Part shown: piece by piece, positions 7,334 through 13,684 of the stretch
Position numbering within the stretch: the first letter of the stretch is position 1
Layout of the letters: every line of letters begins with the position of its first letter
Source: Nitrospirales bacterium
Lineage (GTDB): Bacteria > Nitrospirota > Nitrospiria > Nitrospirales > UBA8639
Length of the DNA stretch: 20,114 bases
Assembly: GCA_029261305.1 (NCBI GenBank)
Contig: JAJDBO010000099.1
Location: 1 to 20,114 of the forward strand
Direction of reading: 5' to 3'
The notes under the pieces: generated by a model
Told to the model about the DNA's origin: nothing
Databases searched by the model: none
Seen by the model: the letters and a program-made list of their open reading frames with translations, nothing else
Translations under genes and position numbers: made by a program

Positions 7334-9403
7334 ATGATTAATCGATTGAAGAGAGCATATTATTTTTTTTCACTTGCTCTGTCTCGCCAGCGACAAGCGG
7401 CTATTAACGGTTTTCTGATTCATTTGGGATCTTGGATTGTGTGTTTGACCCTTTTCTTACCTCCGCAGGCTGTTCAGGCCAATCCAGGATTTACGGACGG
7501 ACTCCCAGAAAGCTCATCTGACCAGGTTATGGACGACTTACGATTTCTTCAAGAAGAAACCGTGAGCATCGCCGTCTTGCACGAACAACCGATCTCTGAG
7601 GCGCCTTCGAATGTCTATGTGATTACCGATGAAGATATCCGGCATTCTGGCGCAACCGACCTTCCAACAGTACTTCGTCGAGTTCCCGGTATGGAAGTCA
7701 TACAAATGACGACAGCTGATTTTAATGTCAGCGTTCGGGGAGATAATCAGCCGCGAGCGAATAAACTTCTCGTTCTGATCGATGGACGTTCCATTTATGA
7801 AGATATTCAGGGTGAAGTCTTCTGGAAAATGATTCCCGTGACATTACCCGAAATTAAAAAGATTGAGGTGCTCAAAGGACCAGCATCCGCGGTGTATGGA
7901 TTTAATGCGTTTGATGGGGTGATTAACATCATTACTAAATCTCCAGGAGAAATGAAGGGCGCCCATGTTCAGGTCGGAGGAGGGGAACTTGGCACTTTAT
8001 CCAGCGCAGCGGTGTACGCTGGAAAATACGATAAACTTGGGTATCGACTTTCAATTGGGCGAGACCAATCGAATCAATGGGAATCCAGAAGTAGCTTGGG
8101 ATTCCGCGTTCACAAGTTTAACGTGCAAACTGACTATGCCCTTTCTGATTTAGCGACATTATCAGTCTCTGGGGGTTTGGCTGATGCCAACCGGTATGAT
8201 GGGCCAATCGTGTCCACGGTCACGGTTCAGGGGGAACCCTCTCAGGGCTATGCGAAAGTGGAATACAAGCGACCGGATTTTTTCATCCGTGCCTATATGA
8301 ATCGTTCAGTGGTTTCCAATTTTCTTCAAACAAATCCATTACTGCCTAGTACCTTTGTTGTCACCGATCTCAATGGCAGCTCCAATCAGTCTCGGAAATG
8401 GCATAGTTACAACCTCTCTGGACAACATGGAATCACCCTAGGAGATTCCAATCGACTGACCTACGGTATGGATTATCGACATAATACGGTGTCCAGTAAT
8501 TTCCTGAGTCAATTTGGTCGAGAAGATCGATTTGGGATGTATATTCAGGATGAGTGGCAAGCCACGGGAAAGTTATCAGCGACCGGAGGTATTCGGCTCG
8601 ATCTTCATACCGAAATCAATCCCACCTACAGCCCCCGAGTTGCTCTTATATACCGGTTGTTTCCCAACCACACGATTCGAGGAACGATTGCTTTAGCTTT
8701 TCGTCCCCCCACCCTTTTTGAAACGCACACAAGTTCAATAGGAGGATTTTTTGGCGTAGGAACATTGACAGGATCGAAAAACCTTGATCCTGAACAGATT
8801 ACGTCTTATGAATTGAGTTACCAGGGTTGGTTTTTCAAGCACAAGGTACGAGGCAGAATTGATCTATTTTTCAATCATATTTCTGATTTAATAGGATCGG
8901 TCGATGTCCCAGTAGGAAGCTCTTCCTTTGTCTTTGCCAATGGAGGGGAAGCAGATATCTATGGAGGGGAGGTAAGCCTGGAATATTGGCCTCTTCCTTG
9001 GTTAAGTGGTTTCTTGAATTATAGCTATCAACAAATTGGGCAAACACTGACCGGAGGTGTTCGGCGTGGAGGACCTCATTTTAAAATTAATGCGGGGCTT
9101 CGTGGAGAATGGGAAAATGGATTCACGGCCGAGGCGACCCTTCATCACGTGGGAGGAGCCACCTATCCTATTAATGGCACCTTTGCTGTCGGTTTCTCAG
9201 CTTTTGGTGGCTCTCCTCCTCCAAATACACGGGTTGCGAGTTTTACTCTTGTCAATCTCCGTGGAGGGTATACCTTTTGGGACGATCAACTCGAACTCGC
9301 CATTTCCGTTTTTAATGCCTTAAATGATAAGCATAACGAACACCCGCTTGGTGAAATCATCGGATCGCGTACTATGGGCTGGCTGACATTTAGATTTCAG
9401 TAA
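7334..9403 (+). CDS. TonB-dependent outer-membrane receptor
   Basis: A 689-residue outer-membrane transporter. Residues 1-49 form a long signal peptide ending PPQAVQA. A candidate TonB box lies near ETVSIAV (about 75-81). The plug domain follows, with VYVITDEDIRHSGATDLPTV, LIDGRSIY, and the hallmark IEVLKGPASAVYG (177-189) then GVINIITK. The rest is a beta-barrel with repeated aromatic-alternating strands (DEWQATGKLSATGGIRLD, YSPRVALIYR, FRPPTLFE), ending in a terminal Phe region (WLTFRFQ) expected for BamA-dependent insertion. Length is normal for a siderophore, vitamin B12 or metal-chelate receptor; the ligand is not predictable. It ends 486 bp upstream of the RiPP precursor, on the same strand. 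Confidence 0.93.
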   Translation: MINRLKRAYYFFSLALSRQRQAAINGFLIHLGSWIVCLTLFLPPQAVQANPGFTDGLPESSSDQVMDDLRFLQEETVSIAVLHEQPISEAPSNVYVITDEDIRHSGATDLPTVLRRVPGMEVIQMTTADFNVSVRGDNQPRANKLLVLIDGRSIYEDIQGEVFWKMIPVTLPEIKKIEVLKGPASAVYGFNAFDGVINIITKSPGEMKGAHVQVGGGELGTLSSAAVYAGKYDKLGYRLSIGRDQSNQWESRSSLGFRVHKFNVQTDYALSDLATLSVSGGLADANRYDGPIVSTVTVQGEPSQGYAKVEYKRPDFFIRAYMNRSVVSNFLQTNPLLPSTFVVTDLNGSSNQSRKWHSYNLSGQHGITLGDSNRLTYGMDYRHNTVSSNFLSQFGREDRFGMYIQDEWQATGKLSATGGIRLDLHTEINPTYSPRVALIYRLFPNHTIRGTIALAFRPPTLFETHTSSIGGFFGVGTLTGSKNLDPEQITSYELSYQGWFFKHKVRGRIDLFFNHISDLIGSVDVPVGSSSFVFANGGEADIYGGEVSLEYWPLPWLSGFLNYSYQQIGQTLTGGVRRGGPHFKINAGLRGEWENGFTAEATLHHVGGATYPINGTFAVGFSAFGGSPPPNTRVASFTLVNLRGGYTFWDDQLELAISVFNALNDKHNEHPLGEIIGSRTMGWLTFRFQ

Positions 9404-9460
9404 GTGAAAACCCAAGCAACTTTCCTAGGGAATCGTTCCACGAATATACCTTACAAGATG

Positions 9461-9490
9461 CCCCTTTTCTTAACCTTTCCAAAAGGTGGG
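9461..9490 (+). terminator. Weak hairpin after the receptor gene
   Basis: CCTTTT (9463-9468) can pair with AAAAGG (9481-9486) around a 12-nt loop, with flanking C and G runs extending the stem imperfectly. No T-run follows, so this is at best a weak or Rho-assisted stop. It lies 58 bp after the receptor stop codon and before the regulatory block of the RiPP precursor. Confidence 0.25.
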
Positions 9491-9538
9491 ACGTACCTAA
9501 TGATGTCCTGAAAGCCAAATTCTCTCATTCCCCAAGGG

Positions 9539-9578
9539 TGTATCCAAAAAGATAAACCCGTGTATCCTAACAGATACA
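9539..9578 (+). promoter_or_regulatory. Tandem dyad activator site (enhancer-like), copy 2
   Basis: Two 18-bp dyads: 9539-9556 (TGTATCCAAAAAGATAAA, right half imperfect) and 9561-9578 (TGTATCCTAACAGATACA, perfect). Their starts are 22 bp apart. As in copy 1 (2536-2574) the upstream dyad is imperfect and the downstream one perfect, and both perfect sites continue as GATACAATTT followed by T/C-rich sequence. The perfect dyad starts 139 bp before the GG of the downstream sigma-54-like promoter, exactly as in copy 1. Confidence 0.77.
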
Positions 9579-9698
9579 ATTTCTCTTCCTTCCCTCCCTT
9601 CCGACTTTTAAATGTTAATTGGTTCCATCTCCATCTAACTCCCTAAGACCACGAAGAAAAATATCTCTCCCTGTCCTAAAAAAGTTTCAAAAAAAATT

Positions 9699-9714
9699 CG
9701 GTACAGATTTTGCG
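9699..9714 (+). promoter_or_regulatory. Sigma-54 (RpoN) promoter of the RiPP operon
   Basis: CGGTAC-agatt-TTGCG: GG at 9700-9701 and GC at 9712-9713, 10 bp apart as sigma-54 requires. The -24 half departs from TGGCAC more than in the copy at 2694-2710. Transcription would begin near 9725, giving a leader of about 165 nt before the precursor ATG at 9890. Confidence 0.7.
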
Positions 9715-9742
9715 TAAGGAATGGGTATTGGGTCTAGTATCT

Positions 9743-9799
9743 CCAAATGAAGCAAGGGGACATTTGGAATTTTTGAATAGTCCTCAAGACTTTCGAGGA
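9743..9799 (+). promoter_or_regulatory. Structured 5' leader of the precursor mRNA
   Basis: Downstream of the predicted start site, CCAAATG (9743-9749) pairs perfectly with CATTTGG (9761-9767) and is followed by AATTTTT. A second hairpin pairs TCCTC (9781-9785) with GAGGA (9795-9799). The first could be a weak attenuator and the pair could stabilise the transcript. No known riboswitch family was recognised. Confidence 0.35.
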
Positions 9800-9889
9800 G
9801 AAAGAACATTAGACCTGGGGAGCAGGGCTAGCCGCTCTTTGTTTACCATTTTTATCCTTATTAACTTTTTCATTTTCAGGAGGTGCATT

Positions 9890-10072
9890 ATGCAACCAGG
9901 ATCATCCCATCAGCTCTCAATTGAAGTGGAAGACATGAATTCAGTAGAGACAGCTCTTGAGCCGTCACTGAATGAATTAGGGCTCCATAATTGGAAGCCC
10001 GGCCATGGAGTACCAGCCCGTTCTTGTGTAGGTTGTTGCACCTGTTGTGCTGCGTCTGAACAAGAATCATAG
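9890..10072 (+). CDS. TOMM-type RiPP precursor peptide (Cys-rich core)
   Basis: A 60-residue peptide. ATG 9890 is preceded by a perfect AGGAGG (9879-9884) with 5-nt spacing; the longer in-frame TTG start at 9710 overlaps the sigma-54 promoter and is rejected. The N-terminal part (about 1-44) is acidic with an LSIEVEDMNSVETAL segment suited to a leader recognised by an RRE. The C-terminal part SCVGCCTCCAASEQES (45-60) has five Cys, three Ser and one Thr, the residues that YcaO enzymes cyclise to thiazol(in)es and oxazol(in)es. There is no double-glycine cleavage motif; the leader/core border is likely near GHGVPAR. It lies upstream of C, D and B maturation genes on the same strand. I do not recognise it as any named precursor family. 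Confidence 0.88.
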   Translation: MQPGSSHQLSIEVEDMNSVETALEPSLNELGLHNWKPGHGVPARSCVGCCTCCAASEQES

Positions 10073-10121
10073 GTAAGATTTTGGGCTTTAGGTTTTCCAT
10101 GTCCTTGTTTCTCTTCACCGG

Positions 10122-10158
10122 ACAAAAAATTGCGAGGGTAATTCGCAAAAGGTTTTGT
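10122..10158 (+). promoter_or_regulatory. RNA hairpin after the precursor gene
   Basis: TTGCGA (10130-10135) pairs with TCGCAA (10143-10148) around a 7-nt loop, and an outer stem ACAAAA (10122-10127) pairs with TTTTGT (10153-10158). It begins 50 nt after the precursor stop. It may partly terminate or protect the precursor mRNA so that precursor exceeds enzyme expression. The only following T-run is within the outer stem, so termination is uncertain. Confidence 0.4.
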
Positions 10159-10192
10159 TAGTTGTAGGGCTGGGTAATTTTCAGAAATTTGG

Positions 10193-10233
10193 GATCTTGG
10201 TGAGTAGTGGGGGGCCCCCCACTACTCCAGATC
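10193..10233 (+). repeat. 26-bp perfect GC-rich palindrome with flanking stem
   Basis: GAGTAGTGGGGGG (10202-10214) is followed at once by its exact reverse complement (10215-10227). Outside it, GATCT (10193-10197) can pair with AGATC (10229-10233) across a small internal loop. In RNA this would be a very stable hairpin; no T-run follows, so it is not a standard intrinsic terminator. Lying between the precursor and the cyclodehydratase genes, it most likely acts as an mRNA-processing or stability element, or as a protein binding site. The six G then six C at the centre are unlike the surrounding base composition. Confidence 0.6.
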
Positions 10234-10256
10234 TCAATAAAAGGGATGGGACTACC

Positions 10257-10340
10257 ATGATTTTTTATGACTGTAGAAATCAGCTTTCCAGACGTCAGAT
10301 AATAGCCATACTTTTTTTACATGAAGGATACAAACCATGA
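10257..10340 (+). CDS. Possible 27-residue ORF overlapping the cyclodehydratase gene
   Basis: From ATG 10257 a 27-codon frame ends at TGA 10338-10340, which overlaps the ATG of the next gene (ATGA). The product would start MIFYDCRNQLSRRQ and end LHEGYKP. Such overlap suggests translational coupling, but its ribosome site is poor (AAGGG about 12 nt upstream) and the downstream gene has its own AAGGA. It does not resemble a second precursor, having one Cys. Treat it as a candidate leader ORF only. Confidence 0.2.
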   Translation: MIFYDCRNQLSRRQIIAILFLHEGYKP

Positions 10341-11431
10341 TACGGATCAAAGGCGACCAACCACTTACCTGCTTGCCTGTAAAAGTTCTCCCCACCGAGC
10401 AAGGCATTATCCTCAAACGAGGTTGTACGGAAGTGCAAATTCGTGGGGAAAACGTCAGCGCCGTCATTGACCAGATTTTCTCGTCTTTAGTTCAACCGGG
10501 AATATCTAAAGATTCGCTAGTGGCTTTGTTTCCAACAGAGACTCAGCCCCTGGTGGCCAAATTGGTCGATCAACTCATTGATCGAAGGTTATTGGTGCCG
10601 GACAGTATCCCCTCTCTCCATTCCGAGGTTTCGGAAAACAACACAGACATATTTTATTGGCATTTTGATCAAAATGGTGTGGAAATCCGCGAACGATTAC
10701 ATACGCAAAAAATTACCATCCTTGGAGTCAATTACATTTCAAAACAACTGATCACGTCCCTTTGGGAGTCCGGGTTTACCAATCTTGAGGTCGTCGACGA
10801 ACCGGAATTACGAAACCTGCGGCTTTTTGATGCTCAACAGGACCTAGCATCCTTAACTTGGCCTTCATCTATTCCGGCTCCAATTGCCAAGGAATGGTGG
10901 GAGGACAACATAGAGCCGGCTTCTTTAGATTGTGTTATTTCCACCTGTGACTTCGGCTCACCTCCTGTCCTTAGGGAATGGAACACATATTGTGTCCAAC
11001 ACAATCTTCGGTTCTTGCCCATCGTGTTATCCAATTTGGTCGGCCAGATTGGGCCACTCATCATTCCTAAAGAAACGGCCTGTTTTGAATGCTTGGTGAC
11101 CCGACAAGACTCCCACTTGGGTAATCCAAGTGCGAAACATGTGGTGGATAGCATGGCCTTTGAATCTCAAACAGTGGTCGGATTTCATCCATCCATGGCT
11201 TCCATATTGGGAAATGTTGCCGCTATGGAACTGACCAAGTTTTATAGTCAAGCTTTACCGTTGTGGAATGTCGGGAAGCTTATCGAAGTCAATCTCTTGT
11301 CAACTCGCATGATCACCAGAAAAGTTTTAAAACTTCCTCGATGTCCGGTCTGTGGACCACTGCAAACCCACTCGGCTGTCACCACGGAAAAGCCTTATTC
11401 ACAATTTACCTTTTCCCAGGCGCAATCATGA
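10337..11431 (+). CDS. TOMM cyclodehydratase partner (C protein): RRE plus E1/ThiF-like domain
   Basis: A 364-residue protein. Residues about 1-90 look like a winged-helix RiPP recognition element (IKGDQPLTCLPVKVLP, VLIDRRLLVPD-like helix end) that would bind the precursor leader. The rest is an E1/ThiF-like domain whose nucleotide loop is degenerate: ILGVNYISKQL replaces the GxGxxG of true E1 enzymes, as is usual in this family where ATP is used by the YcaO partner. Two CxxC pairs, C249/C252 (ACFECLV) and C336/C339 (RCPVCG), form the family's structural zinc site. ATG 10337 has AGGA 8 nt upstream. The stop overlaps the YcaO start (ATGA), implying coupled translation and 1:1 assembly. Membership in the bacteriocin cyclodehydratase/ThiF-like family is by recognition. 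Confidence 0.87.
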   Translation: MIRIKGDQPLTCLPVKVLPTEQGIILKRGCTEVQIRGENVSAVIDQIFSSLVQPGISKDSLVALFPTETQPLVAKLVDQLIDRRLLVPDSIPSLHSEVSENNTDIFYWHFDQNGVEIRERLHTQKITILGVNYISKQLITSLWESGFTNLEVVDEPELRNLRLFDAQQDLASLTWPSSIPAPIAKEWWEDNIEPASLDCVISTCDFGSPPVLREWNTYCVQHNLRFLPIVLSNLVGQIGPLIIPKETACFECLVTRQDSHLGNPSAKHVVDSMAFESQTVVGFHPSMASILGNVAAMELTKFYSQALPLWNVGKLIEVNLLSTRMITRKVLKLPRCPVCGPLQTHSAVTTEKPYSQFTFSQAQS

Positions 11432-12762
11432 TTAAGACAAAAAACCCTTCGTTTCATCGATTGGCCAACATTGTCGACGCTTTGGTCGATGATCAGGTTG
11501 GTGTCGTGAAATACGTGAAAGAATATCGTCGAGAGGCAGGGATCCCGGACTTTTTTTGTTATTACGCCAAAGCTTGTAACACCCTTGCATTCAGCCAATT
11601 TAAGAACTTTGCCAATACTGGAGGAGCTTCAGCATCGAGGGAAGTTGCAGTAGCCAAAGCCATTGGCGAGGCAGTGGAACGATATTGTTCAGCTATTTAC
11701 GACAAAGAAGCATTGCCTTTGACCACTTACCAAAATGCTTCATTCCCATGCATTGCACCCCAGGACTTCGCACTCTTTAGTGATGCGCAATCTAGCCGGC
11801 CAGACTTTCTTTACACTTCCTTTTCCCATACGACCCTTGCCCGATGGGCTCCAACCATTGATCTGGCAACCGATGAGCCCTGGTACGTCCCAGCGGCCAC
11901 CGTGTTTATTCCATACTGGTATGACCGAGAAAACGGAGAACATCCTATCCTCCAACCTATTTCTACCGGACTCGCGTGTCACTGTAGTTATGAGGAAGCT
12001 GCTATTTCCGCCATATGCGAAGTCATTGAACGTGATGCCTTTATGCTGACCTGGCAAGCATGTCTTGCCAGGCCTCAAATTTTGATCGAAACCTTAAGTC
12101 TCGACAACCAAGACCTTGTCAGTCGTTTCGAACGAACAGGGAATTCTGTGAGTCTCTTCCATTTGGCGATGGATCATGCCGTTCCGGTGGTATTAGCGGT
12201 GTCTCAATGTCCAGAAAACGATGCACCCGCACTGTGTTTTGCCGCCTCAGCGGACCTTGATCCGGAAGATGCCGTTCGAAAAAGTCTCGAAGAGCTGGCC
12301 CATACTCGTCGTTTGGCCCAACAATTAAAGGCTAGCGAACCGAGCATCGTAGCAGATTCCGACTTTCAGTCCGTCAATCATCAAGATGCGCATCTGAGAT
12401 TCTATGGAGACCACGAGAACAGCCACTTGGCCGACTTTATCTTTTCCTCGGAAGATCGAATCGCGTTCCAAGATATTCCGAGTCCTTTCACTGGGGACCA
12501 CTATCAAGATCTACCAAAACTCGTTGCCGAAATTGGCCATATACACCATCGAGTCCTTGTCGCTGACCTCACGACTCCCGATATCGGCGAGTTAGGACTT
12601 TCCGTAGTTCGAGCGGTGATCCCGGGATTTCATCCCCTCCAAATGGGACATGCTAATCGAGCACTTGGTGGGACACGATTATGGGAGGTACCCCAACTAT
12701 TAGGATATCGTGGTGTGAGACGAGAGCAGGGAGACAATCCGGCTCCCCACCCGTATCCGTGA
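11428..12762 (+). CDS. YcaO cyclodehydratase (TOMM D protein)
   Basis: A 444-residue YcaO enzyme, the ATP-dependent cyclodehydratase that converts Cys/Ser/Thr of the precursor core to azolines through backbone-amide phosphorylation. ATP/Mg motifs are visible: GEAVERYC (80-87), EEAAISAICEVIERD (189-203) and SLEELAHTR (286-294). The C-terminus ends PAPHPYP (438-444), an alternating-proline tail matching the PxPxP end typical of azoline-forming YcaO proteins and important for activity. The frame is open upstream, but ATG 11428 overlaps the preceding stop in ATGA and yields the family's N-terminus, so the longer frame from 11263 is rejected. C and D are separate proteins here, not fused. Confidence 0.93.
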   Translation: MIKTKNPSFHRLANIVDALVDDQVGVVKYVKEYRREAGIPDFFCYYAKACNTLAFSQFKNFANTGGASASREVAVAKAIGEAVERYCSAIYDKEALPLTTYQNASFPCIAPQDFALFSDAQSSRPDFLYTSFSHTTLARWAPTIDLATDEPWYVPAATVFIPYWYDRENGEHPILQPISTGLACHCSYEEAAISAICEVIERDAFMLTWQACLARPQILIETLSLDNQDLVSRFERTGNSVSLFHLAMDHAVPVVLAVSQCPENDAPALCFAASADLDPEDAVRKSLEELAHTRRLAQQLKASEPSIVADSDFQSVNHQDAHLRFYGDHENSHLADFIFSSEDRIAFQDIPSPFTGDHYQDLPKLVAEIGHIHHRVLVADLTTPDIGELGLSVVRAVIPGFHPLQMGHANRALGGTRLWEVPQLLGYRGVRREQGDNPAPHPYP

Positions 12763-12772
12763 ATTGTCACTC

Positions 12773-12835
12773 GTTGCTGGTGGCTCATATTTTTTTTGCG
12801 AACGACGGGTACTGAGAAACCAGCAACTTTTTTTT
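12773..12835 (+). terminator. Terminator-like hairpin between YcaO and SagB genes
   Basis: GTTGCTGGTGGCTCA (12773-12787) pairs with TGAGAAACCAGCAAC (12813-12827): nine perfect pairs, a 2-nt mismatch and four more pairs, closing a 25-nt loop. Eight T residues follow directly (12828-12835), as in an intrinsic terminator. It lies 10 nt after the YcaO stop and 18 nt before the SagB start, so it would reduce or condition expression of the dehydrogenase and downstream genes. The large loop makes it weaker than a canonical terminator. Confidence 0.6.
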
Positions 12836-12853
12836 AAACAATGAGGTAACTTC

Positions 12854-13657
12854 ATGAATACAGACATGTGGAATGAGTTGCTGATGCCCTCTAGCACCGA
12901 GAACTCAGCGTGGGAATTGTTTCACGAAAACTCGAAACTTGGAAGATATTTTGCAGCATTGACAGAAGAACAGGTTGTGCAAAAAACAAAAGAATTCCAC
13001 GAATCTTTACCCTATGACGGGTATCCTCTGATAGATTTGCCAGCCCCACTAACGATGCCCAACTCATCTCTTTCAGATACGATTCTGAACAGAGTCTCAG
13101 TCAGGAGTTTTGCTCCACATTCTTACTCCTTAGAAGAACTCGCCACGGTGTTACACTATGGCTACGGTACCACGCGGGAAAATCAGGGAACCTCTTTCCC
13201 CCGTCCTTTCCGCGCCGTTCCCTCTGGGGGAGCGTTATACCCTCTGGAAATTTTTTTCCACTGCGCCGATATTCAAGGGGTCTCCCCTGGTCTCTACCAT
13301 TACAATGCCTCCGGTCATTATATTCGTCGCCTTCGAAAAGGGGACGGGCGGCAGACAATTGCCGACTCAATGACTCAACCCGAATTGGGTCTTGAGAGTT
13401 CTCTTGTGATCTTTATGACAGCCATGTTTGAACGAACAGTATTTAAATATGGGGATCGAGGCTACAGGTTTACACTCTTAGAAGCCGGTCATGTGGCTCA
13501 GAACATGAACCTGGTTTCTACGGCTCTTGAACTTGGGTGCGTCAATATTGGTGGGTTCTATGACCGAGAAATCGATGAGTTCTTGGGCATCGATGGAGTA
13601 ACCCATTCAACTGTGTATATGCTGGCTATTGGTGGCAATGACACGCCTTCACTGTAA
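12854..13657 (+). CDS. SagB-type FMN-dependent azoline dehydrogenase (TOMM B protein)
   Basis: A 267-residue nitroreductase-fold oxidase that aromatises azolines to thiazoles/oxazoles using FMN. Family marks are RVSVRSFAP (80-88), AVPSGGALYPLEIFF (121-135), KYGDRGYRFTLLEAGHVAQN (198-217) and GCVNIGGFYD (228-237), the usual SagB arrangement with a short N-terminal helical region. ATG 12854 has GAGGT 7 nt upstream. It follows the YcaO gene after 91 bp that contain a terminator-like hairpin and precedes the flavin amine oxidase by 27 bp. Its presence implies that the mature product contains oxidised azoles and not only azolines. Length is typical for stand-alone SagB dehydrogenases. Confidence 0.92.
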   Translation: MNTDMWNELLMPSSTENSAWELFHENSKLGRYFAALTEEQVVQKTKEFHESLPYDGYPLIDLPAPLTMPNSSLSDTILNRVSVRSFAPHSYSLEELATVLHYGYGTTRENQGTSFPRPFRAVPSGGALYPLEIFFHCADIQGVSPGLYHYNASGHYIRRLRKGDGRQTIADSMTQPELGLESSLVIFMTAMFERTVFKYGDRGYRFTLLEAGHVAQNMNLVSTALELGCVNIGGFYDREIDEFLGIDGVTHSTVYMLAIGGNDTPSL

Positions 13658-13684
13658 AATCCTCAGATTTTTGGGAGACGACCA

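Noticed and set aside
9710..10072. 120-residue CDS starting at TTG 9710 containing the precursor
   Set aside because: The TTG lies within the -12 element of the sigma-54-like promoter and has no SD, whereas ATG 9890 has a perfect AGGAGG. The first 60 codons read as untranslated leader with hairpins.
10155..10340. 61-residue ORF spanning the palindrome
   Set aside because: Its first half reads through the palindrome and has no ribosome site; only the shorter ATG 10257 frame is kept, as a low-confidence candidate.
11263..12762. YcaO protein with an extra 55 N-terminal residues
   Set aside because: The extension lies in another frame over the conserved zinc-site end of the C protein. The ATGA overlap start at 11428 is typical of coupled genes.
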